Counted from the first letter of the stretch, positions 46,988 through 56,619 are shown. The stretch is 64,000 nt of DNA from VRUE01 sp963699215 (GCA_963699215.1 OY969422.1:372001-436000), one strand, 5' to 3'. The notes: generated by a model not told the origin, from the sequence alone. Made by a program: numbers and translations.

Positions 46988-48897
46988 CTAGCGGCGCCCC
47001 CCTTTTTTGGGTTTGCTGAGCTTCAACGTCAGGCTGGTGGCGATCGCCTTCGCCTCGCCACCGGTCGGCGTGAAGGTGAGCTCCAGGCTCACCCGCAGCG
47101 AGCCTTTTTTGCGCAGCTGCTGCTTCGCGGCCGCGCTCGGCTTCAACTGAAGCGAGAACGTGCCCGCTTTACTCGCTTTGAGAACGGTGCGGCCGACTTG
47201 ATCTGTTTTTTGCCGGCCTTGGCCGTACCGACCATCTCGAGCTGACCTGGGCCCGGAAGCTTGACCGAGACGGTCGCGCCACCGGTTTTGGACGAGATCG
47301 ATTTGCGCGGCAGGGTGAACAGGTTGCTCGGCTTGATCGGCAGCGGGGCCGAGCCGGCGCTGTCGTCGCCATCCGGTGGCGGCGGCGGTGGGGTCGGCGG
47401 GACGGCCGCACCTTCCCAGTTGACCGAAGCAACGCCCGCCCGGGCGATCGCGAGGATGTCTTCCGGGAGTCGTGCGTAGTCGTTGGGGAAAAGCGCCGCC
47501 TGGGCCGTTTCGGAGACGATGTTTTCCCAGTAGTCCTTGACCGTCCGCGCCTTGGCCTCCTCGGCGGGACTGCCACCCCAGACATCTGAGTTGTCGTCGA
47601 AGACGAGGCCGTAGGTCATCGTGCAGATGCCGTAGCCGACCGGCGATTTCACGCCGCTCGCTTTCTCCCAGTTGCCGAAGGTGGTCGCCGGTACGTTTTC
47701 GAATTCGGTTTCTTCGCAGTTGGCGCCCTTCGGCCCGTCGGTGCGGAAGCCGTTTGGCGCCGAGGTCGGCTCCGTGAACGCGTTGGCGCCGTTTTGAATC
47801 TGCGTCCAGTAGGTGTCGTTGTCGTTGGCCTCCGGCGCAATCGCGAGGCTCGGGCTGTTGCCGCGAGCGGTCGAGATGTCCGAGTAGCCGACCGAGCCAT
47901 CGGTGGCGACGAGTTTCGCCACGAGGGCGCCGTTGCCGTTGGAGCAACCGCTGGTCAGGTGATCGAGCGCATCGTCGAGTTTTCCGCCGGGGGCGGCAGT
48001 GGTCCCGCACTGGCTTTCGGTCGGCGCTTTCGAGCCGACGCCAGGAGCCTCGGAGCCTGCCGGAGCTGGCCAGACGCGGGTTTTGTCGCCACTGTTGACG
48101 TAGGTGGTGAGCCAGCCCTCGAGGCCGTCGATCGAGTTGAGGTAGTCCTTGAACGCGAACGAGGTGCCGGAGTCGTCGAAGCGGACGACGCGGACGATCG
48201 GCAGTTTGCAGGCGGCGGTGTCGTCGAGCTCGCCGAAGACGTCACGCCAGCTCACCAGCGGATCGCCGGCCGTGCCCTGCGACCAGATCGCCTCGAACTC
48301 GGCCTTGGTGAAGAGAACCCGGACCACGTCGTCGGGGACGCCATCACCGTCGAGATTCTGTTCGGCCGTCCGCGAGGCCACATCTAGTTTGGTCACATCG
48401 CAGCCGTCGGGAAAGTTGACCAACGCGGCTACGGCTCCGACGGCAGCCGGGATGACGTGGATTTTCCCATCGTTGCTCGGGTCGGTGTCGGGAGTGAACA
48501 CCGGAGGCGCACCGCTGAACGTGCCACCGGCGTTCATCTCGTTGACTTCCGTCGGCGTCGGCGGCTCGTCGCTCATGCCGAAGCGGGGCGGCAGCCCTCG
48601 TTCCTTCACCGCTTTACGCCCTTCGCCGCTGCCCAGCGCTTCGTAGTTGACGCTGGCCAGTTTCGGCGTGCCTTTGCAGTAGGTCGGTTTGAAGTTGTTG
48701 ATGAACACGTTGTGGGCATCGCGGGCAAAAGAAGCACCGCGGCCGATGATGTCGGCGCCGGCGCATTTGCCCGTCGTGAAGGCGGCATTCGCCTGAGGTG
48801 CCAGGCCAATTGCCGTGAGCGCGATCAGGGCCAGGGCTATCGCCCCTGCCACGACAGCGCTGAAACCCCTCCGGGGGGCTTGGATGGTGCGGCTCAT
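46988..48897 (-). CDS. Secreted PstS-like substrate-binding protein with extra C-terminal domain (frame-disrupted)
   Basis: A signal peptide (SAVVAGAIALALIALTAIGL, cut near ANA) is followed by a phosphate-binding-like fold: GADIIGRGASFARDAHNVFI, VNYEALGSGEGRKAVKERG and RFDDSGTSFAFKDYL match PstS motifs loosely. A Pro-rich linker leads to a C-terminal beta domain (LFTLPRKSISSKTGGATVSV) ending in a lysine-rich tail. One base is missing near 47194-47198; adding it joins IKSAAP... to the other frame, VGRTVLKASKAGTFSLQL, giving 636 residues. ATG 48897 is chosen because AAAGGA lies nine bases ahead. No permease gene accompanies it, so it may act as a phosphate scavenger or sensor on its own. Confidence 0.82.
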
Positions 48898-49049
48898 GAG
48901 CGTGATTCCTTTCATTGACTGAACCGTTTCCGCGCCAGGGTTGTCAGCCGCATATCGCTCTGTCAAGCCGCTTCACAGGACTTCTACTCCTGTGTTACAT
49001 GTCGTTTTCAGCAGCGTCACCAGATCGTTTCCACTTGATGACGAATCGT
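48898..49049 (-). promoter_or_regulatory. Promoter region of the PstS-like gene
   Basis: TTGACA on the minus strand (48961-48966) could be the -35 box, about 64 bases ahead of the start. A small hairpin CACAGGA-N7-TCCTGTG lies further upstream (48974-48994) and may be a terminator of the preceding propeller gene. The -10 is not clear. Confidence 0.4.
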
Positions 49050-51116
49050 TCACTTTCGGCCGTCCTTCGATCGCTTCGCACCCACCGTCTGACGGAAGAC
49101 GATGCGCCGGGAGGCACTGCTGCGCCGGCCGCCGCGCGAGGCGACGAAGTCGACCGTGACGCGAGCGAGAATCTCTCCCAACCGCCTCAGCTCACCCCGG
49201 TACCGGTGCACGGGGCGCAGGGTCAGTCGCACGCTGCTGCGCCCGACCCCGCGAGCGCGGCCGCTCGCGGTCGCCAGCGTGCGCAGCTTGCGGGGCTGGC
49301 CGGCGCGGGCCTTGGCCACCGCCTTTATGCCCCCCGCCGCCGGGACCGACACCGTGAGCAGGACCACCCCACCGCTCTTCGACTTGGCGCGAATGCCGAC
49401 CTGAGGACCGTCCCGGCTGGCCTCGACGGTGCTGGCGCCGATGCCGGCCAGACCCCCCTCCAGCGAGCCCGTCGCCAGATCGGGCTGCCGGGCGGCGACG
49501 AAGGCATCGGTGCGCTGGTTGGCGTCGCCGAAGAAGAGGTTGCCGGCGAAGGCGGTGAAGGCGACGCGCGCGCCGTCGGCGGAGATCGTGACGCCGTTCT
49601 GCACGTCGGCGTCGATGTCGGCGCCGGCATAGGAGTGGGTGACGCGCTCGAGCGTGCGATCCCGCAGGTCGACGACGTACAGCTCGCGTGCGTTCGGCAG
49701 CGAACGCGGCTCGCCGAGCAGTTGCAGGGCCGGCAGGGCGAATCTGGTTCGCACCGTGGTCAGGGCCAGGTAGCGACCCCCGCTTGAGATCGAGATGCTG
49801 TCGATCGGCGGGCTCGTGGTCGGGTCGCCGCCCACCGTGTCGCGGGTCAACTCCACGGTCGACGCCTTGCGGCTCAGGCCCGACCGCATCTCGGTGAGGA
49901 AGAGGTCGAGCCCCGGCCCGGTGAAGGCAAGCGGGCGAGGGCCGGAGCCGGTGAGGAAGGCCACCGTGTAGCCATCGCCGCTCAGCGCCGGCAGCTGTGA
50001 GGCGATCCCGGCCCGGTTGGACTCTTGGTCGGTGAGCGGTCCGTAGCACGAGCCAGTCGAGGTCTGGTCGAAGTTGGTTTCGACAGCCGGCGGGCAACCG
50101 GGGTCGTCGGGGTCGGCGAGACCGGTGATCCGCCGCGTCGGCGCGCTGGGACCGTCCCCTACCCGTCGCCAGAAGTAGTAGAGGAAGGTGGAGGACGGGT
50201 TCTCGCCGCCGAGGAAGCGTGCCTGCGAGGCGGCGTTGCCGCCGGTCCAAGCGACGGTGCTGCCATCGGCGCTGAGCGCGCCGCCGAGCGCCCCACCGGC
50301 CGGCTCTGCCGTCATCGCTCCGGATTCGGCATCGCGTTTCGCCGTCACCAGCGTCGTCGTGTCGGCCGCCCGATCGCGCAGGAAGAGCTGGCCCGCCGGG
50401 ACATCGGTGCTGCCGCTCGCCGGAAGGTCGGAGGGCCCGTCCGTGCGGAAGACGACCCTCTGCCCGTCGGCGGAGATCGCGACACCCCGCGATACGTCGG
50501 CACCCGGTTCGGTGCCGGGAAAGGGAACGACAGGAGCGCCGTAGCTGGCGGGCGCATCGCCTCCGTCGCGTGCGGAGACCAGGTCGAAGGCGCCGGGAGC
50601 CCCGATCGGCAGCGCCATGTCGCGCACGTAGACGTCGACGTTGTCGTTGGTGTCGGCGGGGACAAGCAGGGGCTCCGCGGTGGCGAAGGCGACGTAGCGG
50701 CCGTCGGCGCTGATCGAGGGGCTGGATGCGCCGCTGCGCAGGAATTCGTTGCTTTCGCTCGCTCCTTCCTCGGCGAACAGGTCGCCGCTCGCGACTTTCT
50801 CCAGCGCCCGGGTCTGCAGGTCGAAGCGGAAGATGCCGCCGGTCCGGTATTGCCCGGGCGGGTCTGGGTCGTCGTCGGCGAAGAAGTTGCGCGCGAGGGT
50901 CTGGAAGGCGACGTAGCGGCCGTCGGCGCTGAGCGCCGCGAAGACGGTCGAGTCGTCCCCCTGCTCGAGCCGGTCGTAGTCGGCCGAGACCAGCTGAGCG
51001 CCGTGGACGCCGTCGGCCGCATTGAGCCAAGCGGCGGCGGCCGGGGTCGGAGCCGCAAGCCAGGGAAGCGCGGTAAGGGAGAAGGCGACCGCCGCGATCC
51101 GCGGACCGAGCCTCAT
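49050..51116 (-). CDS. Secreted PD40/TolB-like beta-propeller protein
   Basis: The 688-residue protein has a signal peptide (IAAVAFSLTALPWLAAPTPA) and six or more repeats of the PD40/WD40-like type: VFAALSADGRYVAFQTLARN, SPSISADGRYVAFATAEPLL, GVAISADGQRVVFRTDG, GALSADGSTVAWTGGNA, GVTISADGARVAFTAFAGN. These form a propeller like TolB or DPP-IV N-domains. The last 130 residues are a basic beta domain rich in Arg/Ala. It is probably a surface protein that binds other macromolecules; no catalytic motif is visible. Its ATG overlaps the stop of the upstream secreted protein (ATGA). Confidence 0.85.
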   Translation of the reverse strand: MRLGPRIAAVAFSLTALPWLAAPTPAAAAWLNAADGVHGAQLVSADYDRLEQGDDSTVFAALSADGRYVAFQTLARNFFADDDPDPPGQYRTGGIFRFDLQTRALEKVASGDLFAEEGASESNEFLRSGASSPSISADGRYVAFATAEPLLVPADTNDNVDVYVRDMALPIGAPGAFDLVSARDGGDAPASYGAPVVPFPGTEPGADVSRGVAISADGQRVVFRTDGPSDLPASGSTDVPAGQLFLRDRAADTTTLVTAKRDAESGAMTAEPAGGALGGALSADGSTVAWTGGNAASQARFLGGENPSSTFLYYFWRRVGDGPSAPTRRITGLADPDDPGCPPAVETNFDQTSTGSCYGPLTDQESNRAGIASQLPALSGDGYTVAFLTGSGPRPLAFTGPGLDLFLTEMRSGLSRKASTVELTRDTVGGDPTTSPPIDSISISSGGRYLALTTVRTRFALPALQLLGEPRSLPNARELYVVDLRDRTLERVTHSYAGADIDADVQNGVTISADGARVAFTAFAGNLFFGDANQRTDAFVAARQPDLATGSLEGGLAGIGASTVEASRDGPQVGIRAKSKSGGVVLLTVSVPAAGGIKAVAKARAGQPRKLRTLATASGRARGVGRSSVRLTLRPVHRYRGELRRLGEILARVTVDFVASRGGRRSSASRRIVFRQTVGAKRSKDGRK

Positions 51117-53068
51117 CCGACGTCCACCTTGCGCCGCAGCAGCGTCACGTTGCCCGCCCTGTCGCGAGCGCGCACCCGCAACCGGTAAAGCCCTCCGCGC
51201 GAGTAGGTGTGGGCGACCTTGGCGACCGCGGGCTTCCCCCTGCCCCTCCGCCCCTCGCGCCGGCCCGAAGCCGATGCCCCCGCCCCGCCGCGCTCGCCGA
51301 AGGAGACGCGGACCGAGCCGCGGCGCAAGCCCGAGGTCGTGCGGCGCGGTCCGTCGCTGACGACCACCGTCAGCCGCCGCCCGCTGCGGCGCAACTTCAC
51401 CTGCGGGCCGTGGCGGTCGACCCGCAGCGGCCCAACTCGGCTGCCGGTCTCCTGGCCGGCCGCGTCGACGGCGAAGACCTGGACCTTGTGGCGGCCGTCG
51501 CCGACGTCGTCGGGGGTCAGGTAGGCGTTGAGGCGCTTGCGGTTATCGACCACCGGCTCGTCGTCGACGCTGACCGAGTAGCGCACTCGGCTGACCGCGT
51601 TCGGCGAGCGATCCCAGGCGATGCGGACCCTCTTCTTGCGTTGCCAGGCTTCCGGCAGCAGCACCAGGAAGGGGTCGGGCGGCGCATCGATCGTCGTGGC
51701 GGCGATCTGGGCGTTGGCGCCGCTGCCCTGCTGCCAGGCGACGATCGCATCGCCCAAGCCGGAGCCGCCGAGCACCACTCGTCCGACCGCGCCCCCGTTG
51801 GGTGCGCTCAGCTCGGTCGGCTCGACCACCCCGTCGGCGCGCCGCTCCTGCACCGCGACGAGGCCGACCCCGCCGCGCAGCTCGCGCCAGGCTGCCACCG
51901 CGGCTCCGGTTTCCGCCAGGTCGACCCGCGGGTCGCCGGCGACCGAGCTGGCCCCGGCATCGAGCCGCTCGATCGGCTCCGCCGCGGCGTCGTCGCCGGA
52001 GCCGAGCAGGCTCGCGGGGCCGGCGGAGAAGCCGCTGACGAAGAGGCCGCGCGGATCGGCGGCGACGCTCGGCGCACCTAGGTCGCCCCGTACACCGCCG
52101 TCGACGAGCAATGCCTGACCGAAGCTGCCCGACAGCTCGGAGAAGACGTCGGGCGTCTCGTTGACCATCGCCCGCGGCGCGTCGAGCCTGCTCGCCTGAC
52201 CGGGTTGCTGACGGAAGGCCACCGCGGCCTGGCCGAAGCCGGCGACGTCGAGCGCGAAGGCGTCGGCCGGACCGCGCAACGGCGCCCCTTCCCAAGTCGA
52301 GGGACTGACCTGGAGCGGCACGCCGACGCTGGTCCCGAACAGTCGCCGCGCCCAGACCCTGTCGACGAACTCGTCGTCGGGCTCCTGCCAGGCGACCACG
52401 CCGCCGCCCTGCACGTCGATCCCCACCTTGGGCGAGTTCGCCTCGGTCGGCGTGCGCACCGGGCTGCCGATGCTGCGGTCGACCGGCGTGCCCAGCACCG
52501 ACCAGAGGCGGCCGTTGTAACGGGCGATCCGCACGTCGGCGCCGATGTAGCCGGGCGGGTTCGAGGGGCTGACGTCGGTGACGACGCGGTAGGCGAGGTA
52601 AGCCTGGCCGCCGCGCGCCATCGCCAGGTCGGGGAAGGTCGAGGTCGCCTCGCCGACGTTGAAGTCGATCGGAACCGGTGCCTGGAAGTCGGTGGCGCCG
52701 GGATCGAGCGTGGCCGAGAAGAGCCGGTCGCTTTCGACCCCGAACTCCTGCACCCAGGTGACGACCAGGCGGCCACCGTCGCCGGCGCCGATGCTGGCCC
52801 AACTCGAGTCGAAGCTCTGGCCGACGTCGACCCGCCGCGCCGGTCCCCAGGTCCCCTTGCGGAACTGAGCGGCGAAGACGTGGCTGCGACCGCCGACCCG
52901 GCGCAACCAGACCACCCCGCCGCTGCCGTCCTCCGACATCGCCGCGTCGGCGACGTCGATCACGTCGCCGCTCGGCCCGTCGATCGCCTGCACGTCGGAG
53001 ACCACGGCGGCCGCGCCGGTCGGCGCGATCAGCAGCAGCAGACAGGCGATCGCAAGGCGTGGACCCAC
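51113..53068 (-). CDS. Secreted repeat protein with C-terminal Ig-like domain
   Basis: The 651-residue protein has a signal peptide (RLAIACLLLLIAPTGAAAVV) and propeller-like blades with AMSEDGSGGVVWLRRVGGRS, SIGAGDGGRLVVTWVQEFG and DAIVAWQQGSGANAQIAATT, the Val-Trp type seen in sialidase- or BNR-like domains. Near residue 480 a fibronectin/Ig-like part begins (RIAWDRSPNAVSRVRYSVSV), and the end is a cadherin-like RDRAGNVTLLRRKVDVG. No membrane anchor at the C-terminus. It is the first gene of a two-gene transcript with the PD40 protein and may bind polymers at the cell surface. Confidence 0.82.
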   Translation of the reverse strand: MGPRLAIACLLLLIAPTGAAAVVSDVQAIDGPSGDVIDVADAAMSEDGSGGVVWLRRVGGRSHVFAAQFRKGTWGPARRVDVGQSFDSSWASIGAGDGGRLVVTWVQEFGVESDRLFSATLDPGATDFQAPVPIDFNVGEATSTFPDLAMARGGQAYLAYRVVTDVSPSNPPGYIGADVRIARYNGRLWSVLGTPVDRSIGSPVRTPTEANSPKVGIDVQGGGVVAWQEPDDEFVDRVWARRLFGTSVGVPLQVSPSTWEGAPLRGPADAFALDVAGFGQAAVAFRQQPGQASRLDAPRAMVNETPDVFSELSGSFGQALLVDGGVRGDLGAPSVAADPRGLFVSGFSAGPASLLGSGDDAAAEPIERLDAGASSVAGDPRVDLAETGAAVAAWRELRGGVGLVAVQERRADGVVEPTELSAPNGGAVGRVVLGGSGLGDAIVAWQQGSGANAQIAATTIDAPPDPFLVLLPEAWQRKKRVRIAWDRSPNAVSRVRYSVSVDDEPVVDNRKRLNAYLTPDDVGDGRHKVQVFAVDAAGQETGSRVGPLRVDRHGPQVKLRRSGRRLTVVVSDGPRRTTSGLRRGSVRVSFGERGGAGASASGRREGRRGRGKPAVAKVAHTYSRGGLYRLRVRARDRAGNVTLLRRKVDVG

Positions 53069-53136
53069 GGTCGCATGGTTCCGGCCACCCGTGTCGATGT
53101 TGTAACTAGGGTGCTACTAACTGGTTACAGACGGCG
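53069..53136 (-). promoter_or_regulatory. Promoter region with GTAAC-N17-GTTAC
   Basis: The gap between merR-like and secreted-protein genes holds GTAAC (53102-53106) and GTTAC (53124-53128) with 17 bases between, the same words and spacing as in the pstS control region. This may be a shared operator or chance. Confidence 0.35.
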
Positions 53137-53985
53137 CTACGCGAACGCCTGGCTGGCGCGGCGGCGCAGCGCCGCGTTGAGCAACCCCGTCACCTGACTG
53201 GGCCGCTCGCCGGCGGTGGGGATCGCGTCGCCGATCAGGCCGCCGGCGCGGAAGCCGTAGAGCGGCGCGTCGAAGCCCGCCTCGCGGATCTTGCGGACCA
53301 GCTGCACGGCGGCGGGGGTATCGGCGCCGGGTCCGCAGAAGACGATCGCGGTCGGATCGAGGGCGCGCAGGGCGCGCTCCATCCGCTCCTCGCCGAGCTC
53401 GTCGGAGAGCATCAGCACGCGGAAGCCGGCGCGGCGCAGGGAAAGATCGAGCGCCTGGGTGTGGACCGCCTCGGCGTCGGAGCCGCGACTCGAGTCGAGC
53501 AGCAGGATGCCGGCGGGGCGGGAGGCGGTGGAGGCGAGGCGGCGGGCGCCGTGCAGCCAGCCGGTCGCCCAGCGGGCGGCGAACTCGAGCTCGGCGGCAC
53601 GCTCGGGGTCGGCGGCGAGCTCGTCGACCGCGGGCAGCAGCATCTCCTCCACGGTCCGCTCCAGCGGCCGGATCGCGAGGCTCTCCTCGATCGTGCGGTC
53701 GGCGGAGTCCTCGTCGAAGCTCTCGAACGCGGCGAGCAGGCTGCCGCCGCTGGCCGGCGCTTCCTGGCGCTGCCGCGACAGCTCGATCGCCGAGGAGATG
53801 TTGCCGGTCTCGGCGAGCGCGTCGCGCAGCGTCTGCAGCTCGATCAGCTCGTAGTTGCGATGGTTGCCGGGCGTGCGCTTCGGCACGGGGTAGCCGTAGC
53901 GGCGCTCCCAGCTGCGCAGGGTGTTCGGGCTTACGCCCAGAACTTCGGCGGCGGCATTGGTCCTGATTCCCGGCATGCGCAGCAT
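53137..53985 (-). CDS. MerR-family regulator with B12-binding-like domain
   Basis: The 282-residue protein has a MerR winged helix (residues 5-70: IRTNAAAEVLGVSPNTLRSW, ERRYGYPVPKRTPGNHRNYE) and a middle helical bundle plus Rossmann-like C-terminal domain as in the light-sensing CarH/LitR group. The middle bundle retains ARWATGWLHGARRL. The cobalamin motif is altered: only the His in AEAVHTQALDL sits where the His ligand is expected, and DxHxxG is not complete. It could still bind B12, or another ligand. A perfect palindrome lies 36-56 bases upstream. It follows the GGDEF-like gene by 54 bases on the same strand. Confidence 0.85.
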   Translation of the reverse strand: MLRMPGIRTNAAAEVLGVSPNTLRSWERRYGYPVPKRTPGNHRNYELIELQTLRDALAETGNISSAIELSRQRQEAPASGGSLLAAFESFDEDSADRTIEESLAIRPLERTVEEMLLPAVDELAADPERAAELEFAARWATGWLHGARRLASTASRPAGILLLDSSRGSDAEAVHTQALDLSLRRAGFRVLMLSDELGEERMERALRALDPTAIVFCGPGADTPAAVQLVRKIREAGFDAPLYGFRAGGLIGDAIPTAGERPSQVTGLLNAALRRRASQAFA

Positions 53986-54020
53986 TCTGCCAGCGAAAAT
54001 CCAGGTTTACACCGGTTATG

Positions 54021-54041
54021 GACAGATTTCGGGAATCTGTC
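54021..54041. promoter_or_regulatory. Palindrome upstream of the MerR-like gene
   Basis: GACAGATT and AATCTGTC pair perfectly around five bases. It overlaps the stop of the GGDEF-like gene and lies just ahead of the merR-like start, so it is either an autoregulatory operator, as MerR proteins bind such dyads, or a weak terminator. Confidence 0.55.
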
Positions 54042-54774
54042 AGTGATCTTGCAAAGGCTCCAAGGCACCGACGCCGACCGGCTGACCGACCGAGCGGGCT
54101 CGCCACATCGCCTCGTCGGCCTTGTGCAGCAGCCGCTCCGCGCTGCCCCCGTGTTCCGGACAGGCGACAACCCCGGCCGAGATCCCGATCCGCAGGCCGC
54201 CGGCCCGCTCGAGGTCGTCGAGCTTGCTCAGCAGTCGCTCGGCCATCTGCACCCCGCCGACCGTGTTCTGGCCGGGGGCGAGAACGCAGAGCGCATCCTC
54301 CTCGAGGCGGAAGGTCTCGTCGACGAGCCGGACGCTTTCGCCCAGCGCCGCGCCGACAACGGCGAGCGCGGTCTCGCGGCCCCCCTCGCCGTTGTCGTCA
54401 CGCGCCCCCGGCCCCTCGACGTCGAAGACGACGAGGGCGAACCGCTGCTCGTAGCGACGGTGGCACTCGAGCAGCTGGTCGAGCCGGCGGCGCATCTGCC
54501 CAGGCCGGTAGAGGCTGGGGTGCTCCCCGTCCCCGCCGACCGCGCGGGCGGCGTCGTCCCTCTCCCAGAGCGTGCCGACGGCGGTCGCGGTCACCGAGCC
54601 GAACTCCTCGGCCAGCCTCTGCGCCGCGACGGCAAACAGGGCGGCGTCGCCGCCCGCCATCTCCTCGTGCAGCCTGCCCAGCAGCGACGCCTGCAAGACA
54701 GACACCTCGCGCGCCAGCTGTCGCGGCGCGGCGCCATCGCCCGGGCCGATCCGTGTCGGGGTATCCGTCGCCAC
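54040..54774 (-). CDS. Degenerate GGDEF-domain protein
   Basis: The 244-residue protein has a helical N-terminal part (residues 1-95) and a C-terminal domain with the GGDEF fold: RFALVVFDVEGPGARDDNG, FRLEEDALCVLAPGQN, LRIGISAGVVACPEHGGSAE and LLHKADEAMWRARS. The active-site GGDEF is replaced by EEDAL, so it should not make cyclic di-GMP; it may bind GTP or c-di-GMP as a sensor. No membrane segment is present. The intact HD-GYP enzyme elsewhere in the window shows that c-di-GMP-type signalling probably exists in this organism. Confidence 0.82.
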   Translation of the reverse strand: MATDTPTRIGPGDGAAPRQLAREVSVLQASLLGRLHEEMAGGDAALFAVAAQRLAEEFGSVTATAVGTLWERDDAARAVGGDGEHPSLYRPGQMRRRLDQLLECHRRYEQRFALVVFDVEGPGARDDNGEGGRETALAVVGAALGESVRLVDETFRLEEDALCVLAPGQNTVGGVQMAERLLSKLDDLERAGGLRIGISAGVVACPEHGGSAERLLHKADEAMWRARSVGQPVGVGALEPLQDH

Positions 54775-54856
54775 GCCGAGACCTTGGCGAAGGGGGCGGA
54801 CGCCAGGAATTCGAATTCTCGCAATTTGCGAACTGACAAGCGTCTAGGTGAGACGT

Positions 54857-56563
54857 CTAGTCGGAGCCCGCAGCGTGGCCTCGAGCGCCGTTGGAGAGGC
54901 CGCTGAAGAGCAGGCGCTCCTTTTCCTGAGTGGAGCCCTTCTTGTAGTGCGGGGCCGCCCAGCGGTCGGTCGTGTCGAGGTAGATCGGCTCGTCCGGCCT
55001 TGGACCGGCGTTGCTCGGGTTCGGGCCCGGCTCTTCTTTCTCCGCCTTGGCCCGCTTGCGCAGGCGGAAGGAGCTGAACAGGCGCATGAACTCGGTGACG
55101 TAGACGTCGGCGACGCGGGTGTCGCCGCGGATCACCAGGATGTTCTCGTCGTTCTCCCGCACCGATGGCTCGCTGAAGTTGGCCGAGCCGGTGATCACGA
55201 TCGGGTCGTCGCCGAGCGCGTCGATCAACATGTACTTGGTGTGGACGAACAGCACCGACTTGTTGAAGTCGGTCAGGTGCTCCGCCAGCCACTGGTGCCA
55301 GTTGCCCTCGCCGATGTAGGCGCCGACGGCGACCTCGTTGTCGAGGTCGCTTTCGATGCTGCGCGCCACCGGGGCGATGCGTTTGTCTTTCTTGTCGAGG
55401 ATCAGGTAGCGCAGGTACGGTTTGTCGTTCTCGAAGACCTCCTGCAGCTGTTTGCTGACCCCGAACGGGGCGGTGAGGAAGACGCTTTCCCGCGCCTGGT
55501 CCATCAGCGCGGCGTACCACTTGAGCGCGTCGACGTTCTTCCGTGGCGAGAACACCGTGGCGATCGAGTTTCGCGGCGGCAGGACCGCCTTGCCTTTCTC
55601 CACCAGGCGCCGCTCCGGCTCGCCGTTCGACGACACCGTCCAGGTCTGCAAGGGTTTGCGGTCGGGGTCTTTGACGAGCTGCTTCCAGTAAGCGAGGTAG
55701 GAGGCGGCGACATCCTTGTCGCGCACCAGGTGACCGACGTTGGAGTGGCCGAAGATGCCGCCTTTGGTGATGTTGGTCGAGCCGGTCCAAACCTCGACCG
55801 GCTCGCCGTCTTTGAGCAGGACGACGAACTTGTTGTGCGGGATCTTCGCTTTCGTCCGCGGCGCACAGGCGCCTTTTATCTCCGCCACCTCGATCGCCGA
55901 GAGGTTCTTGCTCGACTGGTCGACGACCACTTTCACGTCGACGCCGCGGTGCTTCGCCCCCCAGAGGGCGTCGAGCACGGGGACGTAGTTGAACTCGTAG
56001 AGAGCCCCCCGCAGCCCCCATCCCTTCCCTTCCGCCTGGGCCAGGAACGCGACCAGGGCCTCCTCGAGGCCCCGCGACAGCCACTTGTACCCGGCGCGGT
56101 CGGGCACCTGATCGGGGTCGCGTGCGCCGAACTGGCGCTGGTACGCCTGCCAGCCGGCGGCGCCCCGGTTGAAGAAGACCGCGTGCTTGCCCCTATCGGT
56201 CGCCTCGGTGGTCACCTCCAGGGTGACCGCGTCCCCGCTCTTCAGGGATTTGGGCCGGCCGCGCCTGGTCGTGACCACGTAGATGTAGGTTCGCCCGGGA
56301 AGCGCCGTGTAGTCGCACCACTGGAACGCCTGGATCGGGTTCCTCACGCTGCTGTGATCGGAGCGGTCGCCTTTGTCGTTGGCCCTGAAGAGGAGGAAGT
56401 TCGGCAGGTGCCGCATCTCCCCCGTGTCCTTGTCGAGGCGCTCGATCGCGAAGCCCAGCAGCCCCTTGCGATCGTCGGGATCGACGTTCATCCCGAGGAG
56501 TACTACGTGAGTGCCTGCAATCGCCCTCACGGTCAAGGAACCGCTGGTCGTCTTCTTTCGCAT
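54857..56563 (-). CDS. Phospholipase D-like protein
   Basis: The 568-residue protein has two HKD-type half-sites: PHNKFVVLLKDGEPVEVWTG with STNITKGG (His near residue 241) and FVHTKYMLIDALGDDPIVIT with GSANFSEPS (His near 440). Together they form one PLD active site, used by lipases, nucleases and transferases. The N-terminal 190 residues are beta-rich (an Ig/fibronectin-like region with YIYVVTTRRGRPKSL). No signal peptide is seen, so it may be cytoplasmic; a role in DNA or phage defence or in lipid turnover cannot be told from sequence. GGGAGG precedes the ATG. A perfect palindrome overlaps its likely -35. Confidence 0.87.
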   Translation of the reverse strand: MRKKTTSGSLTVRAIAGTHVVLLGMNVDPDDRKGLLGFAIERLDKDTGEMRHLPNFLLFRANDKGDRSDHSSVRNPIQAFQWCDYTALPGRTYIYVVTTRRGRPKSLKSGDAVTLEVTTEATDRGKHAVFFNRGAAGWQAYQRQFGARDPDQVPDRAGYKWLSRGLEEALVAFLAQAEGKGWGLRGALYEFNYVPVLDALWGAKHRGVDVKVVVDQSSKNLSAIEVAEIKGACAPRTKAKIPHNKFVVLLKDGEPVEVWTGSTNITKGGIFGHSNVGHLVRDKDVAASYLAYWKQLVKDPDRKPLQTWTVSSNGEPERRLVEKGKAVLPPRNSIATVFSPRKNVDALKWYAALMDQARESVFLTAPFGVSKQLQEVFENDKPYLRYLILDKKDKRIAPVARSIESDLDNEVAVGAYIGEGNWHQWLAEHLTDFNKSVLFVHTKYMLIDALGDDPIVITGSANFSEPSVRENDENILVIRGDTRVADVYVTEFMRLFSSFRLRKRAKAEKEEPGPNPSNAGPRPDEPIYLDTTDRWAAPHYKKGSTQEKERLLFSGLSNGARGHAAGSD

Positions 56564-56619
56564 TCGCGCCTCCCGCGACGAAGTGGCTTGCGCGAACCCT
56601 ATGCATACCTGGATCGAAC

